From NCBI GenBank assembly GCA_947345935.1, contig CAMZZN010000002.1, forward strand, positions 79,096 through 143,095: a stretch of 64,000 nucleotides of DNA, in the 5' to 3' direction. The translations under genes were made by a program, and so were the position numbers. The stretch's first letter is position 1. Each line of letters opens with the position of its first letter. Below the pieces are notes generated by a model, which made no database searches, was not told where the DNA came from, and saw nothing but the letters and a program-made list of their open reading frames with translations. Source of the stretch: an uncultured Ruminococcus sp. (GTDB lineage: Bacteria > Bacillota > Clostridia > Oscillospirales > Ruminococcaceae). Shown piece after piece: positions 56,848-64,000 of this stretch.

Positions 56848-57978
56848 ATGCCTGTTTATCTTGATAATGCTGCAACTACCAGACCCTGCGCTCAGGCTGT
56901 TGCCGCAGCCGTTGACGCAATGACCGTTAATTTTGGCAATCCCTCGTCTCTGCATAGGGCAGGGCTGGACGCTCAGCTTATAGTGGACAAGTCTCGGAAA
57001 ATTATTGCCGATTCTCTGGGCGCAGCGCCTGACAATATAATCTTCACATCAGGAGCTACTGAAAGCAATAATCTTGCCCTGCGTGGAGCTTCAGCTGCGT
57101 ATGGAAGAAAACGCCGGAAAATAATTATCTCGGCGGTTGAACACGCTTCAGTTGAGGAAACTGTCGCTGCTCTTGAAAAGAATTGCTTTGAGATAATGAG
57201 GATCTCTCCACGAAGCGACGGAAGAATATATTCTGAGGATTTCCTCGGATCATGCGACGAAAATACTTGTCTTGTCAGCATGATGCTCGTCAATAATGAA
57301 ACCGGTTATATTCTCCCTGTAAAGGAGACTTTTACCGCTGTAAAACGACGTTTTCCGGAGATCGTGACGCACTGCGACTGTGTTCAGGGGTACATGAAGC
57401 TTCCAGTCAGGGCTAATTCGCTGGGGGCAGATCTGATTTCTCTCAGCGGTCACAAAATTCATGGCGTTAAGGGGGCAGGAGCCCTTTATATAAAGAAAGG
57501 CATCAGGGTTCTCCCTGTTGTTACCGGAGGCAAGCAGGAAAAGGGCATTCGCTCCGGAACGGAAAGCGTTCCTATGATCGCTGCGTTCGGAGCTGCTGCG
57601 GAAGCTCTTACAGATGATATCGGGCAGCGGTTTGAAAGAGCGAATGAACTGAAGAAATATCTTCTCGGAAAATTATCGGATATTGAGAATGTAGCAGTGA
57701 ATTCCCCGGAGGACTGTTCACCGTATATTATAAATATTTCGGCAGCAGGAAAGCGATCTGAGATCATGCTTCATTTTCTGGAGAGTAAGGAAATTTATGT
57801 GTCAAGCGGTTCTGCGTGCTCGAAAGGAGCGCAGAGCGGCGTTCTGGAACAGTTCGGAATCAGAGGAAAAAGAGCGGACAGCGCTTTGAGGATCAGCATT
57901 ACGGCAGAGACAACGGAGACTGAACTTGATTTGTTTGCGTCGGCTCTCCGTGAGGGTCTTGAAAAAATAAGAGGATAG
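56848..57978 (+). CDS. Cysteine desulfurase (NifS/IscS-like), partner of ThiI
   Basis: 376 residues. PLP enzyme that removes sulfur from cysteine as a persulfide. YLDNAATTRP at the N-terminus, SLSGHKIHGVKGAGALY near 195-211 (PLP Lys), and SSGSACSKGAQSG near 322-334 (catalytic Cys loop, group II-like) are present. AGGAG precedes the ATG by about 10 bases. thiI follows 14 bases later, the same pairing as nifZ-thiI in Bacillus subtilis, so it probably supplies sulfur for tRNA 4-thiouridine. Confidence 0.93.
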   Translation: MPVYLDNAATTRPCAQAVAAAVDAMTVNFGNPSSLHRAGLDAQLIVDKSRKIIADSLGAAPDNIIFTSGATESNNLALRGASAAYGRKRRKIIISAVEHASVEETVAALEKNCFEIMRISPRSDGRIYSEDFLGSCDENTCLVSMMLVNNETGYILPVKETFTAVKRRFPEIVTHCDCVQGYMKLPVRANSLGADLISLSGHKIHGVKGAGALYIKKGIRVLPVVTGGKQEKGIRSGTESVPMIAAFGAAAEALTDDIGQRFERANELKKYLLGKLSDIENVAVNSPEDCSPYIINISAAGKRSEIMLHFLESKEIYVSSGSACSKGAQSGVLEQFGIRGKRADSALRISITAETTETELDLFASALREGLEKIRG

Positions 57979-57992
57979 AAAGGAATATTAAA

Positions 57993-59168
57993 ATGAAAGA
58001 AGTTGTACTTGCAAAATACGGTGAAATGGCTTTAAAAGGTCTTAACAAACGAACCTTTGAGGATATGCTCACAAAGAATATAAAGCGCAGGATAAAGCCG
58101 CTCGGAAGCTTTATCTGTACTACGGCTCAGTCTACAATGTATATCACCCCTAATGACGAGAATGCCGATCTTTCAGATGTGGTAGATCGTGTCGGCAAAA
58201 TATTCGGCATTGCAACGCTTTGCCGTGCCTGCGTCTGCGAGAAGGATTTCGGCGATATTGCAGAAAAAAGCGTCGAATATCTTGCCGATACGCTGAACAA
58301 TGCCCGTACTTTCAAGGTGAACGCCAAGAGAGCGGACAAGACGTTCCCTATGAAGTCACCTGAGATATGCATGGAGCTTGGCGGAATTCTTCTTGAAAAA
58401 TTTCCGCATCTTACAGTTGACGTAAAAAATCCGCAGGTAACGGTGACGGTCGAGATACGTGATACAAACGCTTATGTACACGGAGAAAATCTGAAGGGAG
58501 CGGGCGGTCTTCCTGTGGGAAGCAGCGGAAAGGCCATGCTTCTTCTTTCCGGAGGCATTGACAGTCCTGTTGCAGGCTGGATGATGGCAAAAAGAGGAGT
58601 TCATATTGAGGCTATCCATTATGTAAGTCCTCCTTATACATCCGATCGTGCCCAGCTCAAGGTGGAGCAGCTCTGTGACAAGCTTACTGATTACTGCGGC
58701 GGAATTGCTTTCCACTGCGTACCGTTTACAGAGATTCAGGAAGCGATCAAGGATAATTGTCCGGAAGAATTCTTTACTATTATCATGAGACGCCTTATGA
58801 TGGAGATCGCCCAGAGAATAGCTGCCAAGGACAATTGCCTTGCTCTTATTACAGGAGAAAGCGTCGGTCAGGTAGCGAGCCAGACGATGGCGGCTATCGC
58901 CTGTACAGATGCGGTCTGCCGGATTCCCGTTTTTCGTCCTCTTGTTGGCATGGATAAGACGGAGATCATTGAAATTGCACGTAAAATAGACACATTTGAG
59001 ACATCTACGCTTCCATACGAGGACTGCTGTACGGTGTTTACTCCCCGTCATCCTAAGGTGCGTCCGCAGCTTTCAGATGTAGAAAAGGCTCAGAACAGCT
59101 TTGACTTTGAACCTCTTATTCAGAAAGCAGTTAAAAATACCGAAATGAAAACATTTAATTTCAATTGA
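57993..59168 (+). CDS. thiI: tRNA 4-thiouridine synthase ThiI
   Basis: 391 residues. N-terminal ferredoxin-like and THUMP domains (to about residue 165) are followed by the PP-loop LLLSGGIDSPVAGWMMAKRG near 182-201. The C-terminal rhodanese domain of the E. coli enzyme is missing, as is normal in Firmicutes, where the adjacent cysteine desulfurase provides sulfur directly. GAAAGGAAT precedes the ATG. Confidence 0.96.
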   Translation: MKEVVLAKYGEMALKGLNKRTFEDMLTKNIKRRIKPLGSFICTTAQSTMYITPNDENADLSDVVDRVGKIFGIATLCRACVCEKDFGDIAEKSVEYLADTLNNARTFKVNAKRADKTFPMKSPEICMELGGILLEKFPHLTVDVKNPQVTVTVEIRDTNAYVHGENLKGAGGLPVGSSGKAMLLLSGGIDSPVAGWMMAKRGVHIEAIHYVSPPYTSDRAQLKVEQLCDKLTDYCGGIAFHCVPFTEIQEAIKDNCPEEFFTIIMRRLMMEIAQRIAAKDNCLALITGESVGQVASQTMAAIACTDAVCRIPVFRPLVGMDKTEIIEIARKIDTFETSTLPYEDCCTVFTPRHPKVRPQLSDVEKAQNSFDFEPLIQKAVKNTEMKTFNFN

Positions 59169-59244
59169 GAAGTGAGGCTGCGATTGTTACAATTTGGTGA
59201 ACGGATTCTTGTTGATACTGTGCATAAAAAGTGAGTGGGTAAAA

Positions 59245-59772
59245 ATGAAAATTGTTGATTATAACGAATATGCTGCCAAAAATCTTGACAAATTGGTTAC
59301 AAATGTTGTACAATTATTAGTACGGAGAGGTATATCCATTTCTACTGCGGAGAGCTGCACCGGAGGTCTTTTGTCGGAGCTTATAACATCAGTACCTGGT
59401 GCTTCCGGAATTTTTGAACTTGGGATATGCACTTATTCTGAAAATATGAAAAACAGATTTCTGGGCGTCTCAGCCGGTACTATCGGAACGTACGGCGTTG
59501 TCAGCCGTGAGACTGCTCTTGAAATGGTCAGGGGACTTAAAAAAGTTTCCAGAGCTGATATCTGTGTTTCCGTTACGGGAATAGCAGGGCCGGGAGGCGG
59601 CACAGAAGAAACTCCTGTAGGAACTGTATATATCGGATTTGATATAATGGGCAGACAGTTTGCAAAGCTGCCTGAATTATGGAAATTAAATGATCTGAGC
59701 CGCAGCAGCATCCGTAAAGCGGCGGCTGTATATATATTTGAGACGATAGAAAAAGCACTTATGGAGGCATAG
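59245..59772 (+). CDS. pncC: Nicotinamide-nucleotide amidase (CinA C-terminal domain family)
   Basis: 175 residues, a stand-alone CinA C-terminal domain. STAESCTGGLLSELITSVPG near 34-53 has the catalytic Ser, and GIAGPGGGTEETPVGTVYIG near 112-131 is the second signature. Converts NMN to nicotinate mononucleotide in pyridine-nucleotide recycling. The open frame begins 17 codons earlier; I chose ATG 59245 with a weak GTGGG upstream. Confidence 0.88.
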   Translation: MKIVDYNEYAAKNLDKLVTNVVQLLVRRGISISTAESCTGGLLSELITSVPGASGIFELGICTYSENMKNRFLGVSAGTIGTYGVVSRETALEMVRGLKKVSRADICVSVTGIAGPGGGTEETPVGTVYIGFDIMGRQFAKLPELWKLNDLSRSSIRKAAAVYIFETIEKALMEA

Positions 59773-59780
59773 AAAAACGA

Positions 59781-61424
59781 ATGAATGATTTAAACGGCAG
59801 CCCTGAGGATCAGAGCAGAGCCGATAAAATAAGCAGGATAAAGAAATCCATGCGTACGGAAAACGACGTTCTGAAATCCGCCGGATCTTCTGAAGTTCCC
59901 GGCTGGGAACAGAGCATAAATAGGATCCTTGCGAAAAAGGAGCATAAGCAGGCGTCACCCGGAGGAGAAACTGCCGAGAGCATTCTTGCGGAGATATACG
60001 GGGAAGATGTGTTCAAGCATGTGTCTTCGCCGGCTCGTGTGTGCGAACCTGAGCCTGAACGTATTCCGGAACCTGAACTTATTTCCATACAGGAACAGAC
60101 ACCTGAACCAGAGCCGCAGGCTTTTAAGGATGCTGAACCTTCTCCTGTGTCTGAAATTCCGGCAGAGATGCTGCCTCCCTTATCTCGTGTGAGGGAGAAA
60201 ACTCTTGTTGAAAACAAAGGAGATTCTGTCCAGGAAGAAAATAAGAAAAAGGCAGACAATAAGATAAAAGACGAAGCTCCTGTCATATCTGTTCCGAAGA
60301 AAAAAAAGAAGAAAAAAAAGAAGAAAACGTTCAGACAGCGGTTTTTGGGGATTTTTCCCCAGAAGGGAGACAGCGTTCTGGAGATCGTCCGCAAGATCGT
60401 ATTTCTGGTTTCTATAATCGCCATAGTTGTCTGCGGATATATGGTCGCCGATTATTATCTTGATCTGTGGCAGAGCAAGAAGGTGAACGAGGAGACGAGA
60501 AATCTTTACTGGACGTATGAAACTACCGAGCCTTCCGGCGGCGAAAAACATCCAGTTGTATCCGATAACTCCGGAAGCGATGAAGAACAGCCGGTTTATA
60601 CGCTGCTCCCCGGGGCAAAAAAGCTCCTTGATATTAATAAGGATGTCGTTGGCTATATCAAGATAGACGGAACTCCTATTGACAATGTTCTGCTAAGAGG
60701 CAGCGATAATTTTGAATATCTTGACAAGAAAATAAGCGGCGAGGAAAATCGTGCAGGAGAACTCTTCCTGGACTGGAGAAATCATTTTGATGATGTGGAC
60801 GACGAGGGACATCTTAAAACTCCGAATTCCCAGAATCTGGTTGTTTATGGTCACGCCATGAAGGATGAGAGTATGTTCGGCTGTCTGATAAAGTACCGGA
60901 ATACTTCGGATTATTACAGTGATCATCCGATAATCCATCTTAATTCAAATTACAGCCACTATACCTATAAAATATTTGCCGTATTTATTCTTGATTCCGA
61001 AGATAAGAGTGAGACGAGGTTTGATTGCTGGAACAAGTTTAACTTTGGCAGTGAACAGGAATTCTACGACTTTGTTAATGAAGCAAAGAGAAGAACTATC
61101 CGGACTAATGATGTTGATGTGAAATACGGAGATCAGCTTCTCACTCTGTCCACCTGCGATGATTATTTGGGCGAAAGAGGTCGTCTTATTATCATGGCAA
61201 GACAGGTGAGAGCGGGGGAAGACGCTAAAAAAGGCACCGAGAACAGCCAGTCAAATCCCAATATCAAGTGGCCGTCAATGTACTATAACACAAAAACAAA
61301 CGAGCACTATGATCCTGATGACTTTGTGCCGTATAACGCTCAGGTCAAAAAGGAAGAGTCTAAAACGCCGGCAGATCCGGGAACTGCATCATCTGCCATA
61401 GACGCTTCAGAAGCTGCCGGATAA
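59781..61424 (+). CDS. Class B sortase with long cytoplasmic N-terminal extension
   Basis: 547 residues. The first 175 residues are charged and disordered, with a Pro/Glu-rich segment (EPEPERIPEPELISI) and an uninterrupted Lys tract of ten residues near 173-182. One membrane segment (IVFLVSIIAIVVCGYMVADY) follows. The outer sortase domain has VVYGHAM (His), LLTLSTC (catalytic Cys) and IIMARQ (Arg). Transpeptidase that attaches proteins to the cell wall or builds pili. The long N-terminus is unusual for a sortase. A weak RBS in the end of pncC suggests coupling. Confidence 0.88.
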   Translation: MNDLNGSPEDQSRADKISRIKKSMRTENDVLKSAGSSEVPGWEQSINRILAKKEHKQASPGGETAESILAEIYGEDVFKHVSSPARVCEPEPERIPEPELISIQEQTPEPEPQAFKDAEPSPVSEIPAEMLPPLSRVREKTLVENKGDSVQEENKKKADNKIKDEAPVISVPKKKKKKKKKKTFRQRFLGIFPQKGDSVLEIVRKIVFLVSIIAIVVCGYMVADYYLDLWQSKKVNEETRNLYWTYETTEPSGGEKHPVVSDNSGSDEEQPVYTLLPGAKKLLDINKDVVGYIKIDGTPIDNVLLRGSDNFEYLDKKISGEENRAGELFLDWRNHFDDVDDEGHLKTPNSQNLVVYGHAMKDESMFGCLIKYRNTSDYYSDHPIIHLNSNYSHYTYKIFAVFILDSEDKSETRFDCWNKFNFGSEQEFYDFVNEAKRRTIRTNDVDVKYGDQLLTLSTCDDYLGERGRLIIMARQVRAGEDAKKGTENSQSNPNIKWPSMYYNTKTNEHYDPDDFVPYNAQVKKEESKTPADPGTASSAIDASEAAG

Positions 61425-61454
61425 AAGATCATGCTTTGGGAGTGTGAGAAATAA

Positions 61455-62432
61455 ATGAAAAAATCACTTAAGATAACGGCAGCTTGTCTTTCGCTGGCTG
61501 CCGCCGTGGGAATGGGAGCGTATGCTTTTTCCCTTAAAAATGAGGACAAAGACGTTCCCGTCGTGAGTATTTCACAGGAGGAGACAACGGGTTCTGTTAC
61601 TGAGCCTGAAACAAAATTTGCCCTGCCTGACAATTGGTCGGATAACGTTGAATACGTTCCCTCTGATACCGGAATTACGGCAAAAGCCAAGGTAATGAAC
61701 AGTATAAATCCGGATTATATTGCCTGGATGAAAATCGACGGAACGCCGGTTGATTATCCTGTTTTTCTTGATCCGGGAGAGATAACAGCAAACGACGCTT
61801 ATCACGGCACGGAAAATGCCGGAGAGACTTATTACTATCTCTACCGTAATCCGGATAAAAGCTATGAATTTGCCGGCTCTATATTTATGGATTATCGGAA
61901 TACTCTCAATTCAAACGACGACGAGCAGTCGGAAAATCTCGTTATCCATGGTCATGATATGTTGAATGAGACTATGTTCGGCTCTTTCAGGAGGTACAGA
62001 AACGAGCCGGGCTTTTACGAAAAATGTTCATTCATAGAACTGGAATCAAAGTATGATCGTCAGGATTATGTAATCTTCGCTTATCTGCCTACCAAAGGCG
62101 AGTATGAAGAAAATGGATTTAACTACTGGGATATGGAGGAACTTGATACTAAAGAACAGTTCGACGCTTATGTAAAGACCTGCAGGGATGGGGCGATGCT
62201 TGATACCGGGATCGACGTGCAGTACGGTGACAGGCTGATAACTCTGTCGACCTGCTACAATAACCAGTCGGATATGCGCTTTATTGTAGTGGCAAGAAGT
62301 CTCCGTGAGGGAGAAAGTATAAGCGATGTTTCAAGTATCGCACACACACAGGAATGGATCGACGCACAGAAAGCCAGGGCTGAAGCAGAAGCTGCCAGCA
62401 AAGCGGCGGCGGAAAACGCTTCAGCAGCTTAA
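61455..62432 (+). CDS. Class B sortase
   Basis: 325 residues. An N-terminal membrane segment or uncleaved signal (ITAACLSLAAAVGMGAYAF) is followed by the sortase domain: IAWMKIDGTPVDYPV near 95-109, LVIHGHDM with the His, LITLSTC with the catalytic Cys, and FIVVARS with the Arg. The C-terminus ends in an Ala/Glu-rich helix. It is the second of two adjacent class B sortases and is followed directly by a SpoIID-type gene. No LPxTG-like substrate is visible next to it. Confidence 0.9.
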   Translation: MKKSLKITAACLSLAAAVGMGAYAFSLKNEDKDVPVVSISQEETTGSVTEPETKFALPDNWSDNVEYVPSDTGITAKAKVMNSINPDYIAWMKIDGTPVDYPVFLDPGEITANDAYHGTENAGETYYYLYRNPDKSYEFAGSIFMDYRNTLNSNDDEQSENLVIHGHDMLNETMFGSFRRYRNEPGFYEKCSFIELESKYDRQDYVIFAYLPTKGEYEENGFNYWDMEELDTKEQFDAYVKTCRDGAMLDTGIDVQYGDRLITLSTCYNNQSDMRFIVVARSLREGESISDVSSIAHTQEWIDAQKARAEAEAASKAAAENASAA

Positions 62433-62450
62433 TTTGATATGGTGATATTT

Positions 62451-63977
62451 ATGAAAAACAGACATTCTTTAAAAAGTGCCGCTGCTATAATGGCAGGGCT
62501 GATAGTTCTTACAGGAACAGTATCTGTAATAAGCTATGCAATAGAATCCGAACCGTCATCTGCATCGGATAAGTATAAGGCTAAGACGGAGGATATTACG
62601 GAAACTTATGAGGCAGATTCTGAGGAGTCTCAAACTGAAAGGACAGACTGGGCGAAGGCGGATATTTACGAATATGATAATAGTCTGTCTTTAGTGAGCT
62701 ATGAGGAGACAACTCCGGAAATGCTCGCATCTGTCGGCGTAAAGACATTTTCCGAGGGTGCAGAAGCTCTTACGGAGGAGGAATTTGCGGCTATGACCGA
62801 GAGACGTCGTAAGATCAAGAAAGCTTCTCCGTCTCTTACCAGAAAATCAAGGAATGCCGAACCTACGACGGTGGAACTATACCTATCCGGAAAACCGGTA
62901 GGTGATATTCCGCCCAGCCGTGGAGTGCACGCAGAGGCGCAGCCCGGAGATTTTGCATTTGTTACCTACGGCTGGGGGCACGGCGTGGGAATGAGTCAGA
63001 ACGGAGCTAATTTCTATGCCGAGTACAGCGGATGGACATATCAGGACATCTTGTTCCATTACTATCCGGGAACATTTCTTATGAATACCGGACTGACTGA
63101 TTACGAGGAACTGACTGTTCGTCATCAGCCTGCCGGAGATACCCTGGATGTCGTGTCCCAGATAGTGTACAATGAGGTCGGAGGTTCAATGTCATATGAA
63201 GCAATAAAAGCTCAGGCAGTTGCCGTATATACATATATTAAATATAATGGCGACGATTCCAGCGATCTGCGTCCAAAGGCGAATCCGCCGCAGATCGTTA
63301 TTGACGCCTGTTCAGAAGTTCTTGGCGAAGCGCTTTTCTATGACGGTGACTATGCCCTGACTATGTTCTATGCTTCCAGCGGCGGCTGCACAGCTAATTG
63401 CTATGAGGTGTTCTATCAGGATATTCCGTATCTGGTAAGTGTTCCAAGCGATTACGACGGCGCATATGATCCTCATTTCGGTACGGTTACTTATATAAGC
63501 GCACAGGAACTTAAAAGCAGGATAGAATCAGCCTACGGGCTCACGCTTTCAGAAAATCCTTATAACTGGATCCAGCCAATCTATTCGGAAGAAACCGGAT
63601 ATATAACCGATATTCTCATTGATGGTCAGATGTACGTAAAGGGATATGCTTTTTCGTTGGCTATGGGTCTGAAATCCTGTAAATTTGATATTATGTACAC
63701 GCCGCCGGAGGACAGCGATTATTCCGATGATCCTTCAAAACCTATTGGTTCGGCTCCTATGCCGGATGTACCTATGCCGGATGTGCCCGTATCGGACGTA
63801 ATTCCGGATATACAGATACCTGAGGAACCGGAAGAGCCTGACGTTACGGATAATACCGAGCCGTCAACTCAGCCTGATGTTACTGTGCCGCCTGAGGTTA
63901 CAACGACGGATGCGTCAGAACCGCCTACAGTTTCACGGAGCGATCAGACTTCCGGAACAGCGACGGTTAAAGAATAA
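62451..63977 (+). CDS. SpoIID/LytB-domain protein with permuted motif order
   Basis: 508 residues with an N-terminal signal or anchor (AAAIMAGLIVLTGTVSVISY). SpoIID/LytB blocks are present but in unusual order: YGWGHGVGMSQNGA with DILFHYYPGTFL (near 172-208) comes first, and then NEVGGSMSYEAIKAQAVAVY (near 241-260), FYASSGGCTANC and YLVSVPSDYD. In ordinary SpoIID the GHGVGMSQ block is at the C-terminal end. The tail is Pro/Thr/Asp-rich with MPDVP-type repeats. Family members are peptidoglycan lytic transglycosylases or amidase enhancers. GGTGAT before ATG 62451; the frame also starts at 62439. Confidence 0.85.
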   Translation: MKNRHSLKSAAAIMAGLIVLTGTVSVISYAIESEPSSASDKYKAKTEDITETYEADSEESQTERTDWAKADIYEYDNSLSLVSYEETTPEMLASVGVKTFSEGAEALTEEEFAAMTERRRKIKKASPSLTRKSRNAEPTTVELYLSGKPVGDIPPSRGVHAEAQPGDFAFVTYGWGHGVGMSQNGANFYAEYSGWTYQDILFHYYPGTFLMNTGLTDYEELTVRHQPAGDTLDVVSQIVYNEVGGSMSYEAIKAQAVAVYTYIKYNGDDSSDLRPKANPPQIVIDACSEVLGEALFYDGDYALTMFYASSGGCTANCYEVFYQDIPYLVSVPSDYDGAYDPHFGTVTYISAQELKSRIESAYGLTLSENPYNWIQPIYSEETGYITDILIDGQMYVKGYAFSLAMGLKSCKFDIMYTPPEDSDYSDDPSKPIGSAPMPDVPMPDVPVSDVIPDIQIPEEPEEPDVTDNTEPSTQPDVTVPPEVTTTDASEPPTVSRSDQTSGTATVKE

Positions 63978-64000
63978 CATAAAAGCAAGCTCTGCATAAG

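Overview
This window looks like a chromosome segment of a fibre-degrading Ruminococcus (Oscillospiraceae, Firmicutes), probably close to R. flavefaciens. Two secreted proteins carry dockerin modules (a GH11 xylanase/CE4 esterase and a CotH-family protein). Gene order, strong GGAGG-type ribosome binding sites and TTGACA-17-TATAAT promoters also fit a low-to-mid GC Firmicute. The assignment is inference from protein families only. I see no rRNA, tRNA, CRISPR array, phage module or insertion-sequence transposase.

Layout. 1-1613 (minus): 5' part of an HSP90-family gene running off the left edge. 1938-4023 (minus): folate salvage operon folT-folC behind a good promoter and a probable THF riboswitch. 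4120-6588: one autonomous gene fusing an HTH, a cupin and an acyl-CoA synthetase. 6625-11581 (minus): two tandem, very large solute-binding lipoproteins, the first with an in-frame TGA; divergent from them is a periplasmic-binding-protein-like/GGDEF regulator. 13749-15080: an AT-rich acyltransferase gene bracketed by two identical copies of a terminator. 15099-18653 (minus): asd-dapA-dapB-thioesterase under a lysine riboswitch. 18698-21918: queA-PAS-tgt-gph (queuosine tRNA modification). 22054-28535: secA, a lipoprotein, a methyltransferase, hslO and hflX. 28563-28736: a dense cluster of hairpins. 28758-29996 (minus): AI-2E family transporter.

30493-38191 is the accessory fibre-degradation and regulatory part: xylanase/esterase, an HTH membrane protein, an AraC regulator, and a CotH-dockerin protein; short ORFs sit directly before both dockerin genes. 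38360-41010 is a sulfur block (O-acetylhomoserine sulfhydrylase, cysK, Rrf2 regulator). 41099-45409 (minus) holds an ECF sigma factor with an overlapping large membrane protein containing internal repeats, a zinc-ribbon membrane protein, and an M50 protease overlapping a small membrane protein. 45709-49569: SNF transporter, zinc-ribbon membrane protein, small anchored protein, cyclophilin, endonuclease IV. 49753-51854: a secreted C39-like peptidase followed by a lipoprotein of mixed base composition. 51911-56711: PduL-type phosphotransacylase, CaCA exchanger, SLC13/ArsB-NhaD transporter, cytidylate-kinase-like protein, and a membrane protein broken by an in-frame TAG. 56848-59772: cysteine desulfurase-thiI-pncC (tRNA thiolation and NMN deamidation). 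59781-63977: two class-B sortases followed by a SpoIID-type protein whose conserved blocks are in permuted order.

The points I consider most worth following are the permuted SpoIID next to twin sortases, the HTH-cupin-acyl-CoA synthetase fusion with a palindrome in its promoter region, the acyltransferase cargo between duplicated terminators, and the tandem solute-binding lipoproteins with a c-di-GMP-type regulator and no permease genes.
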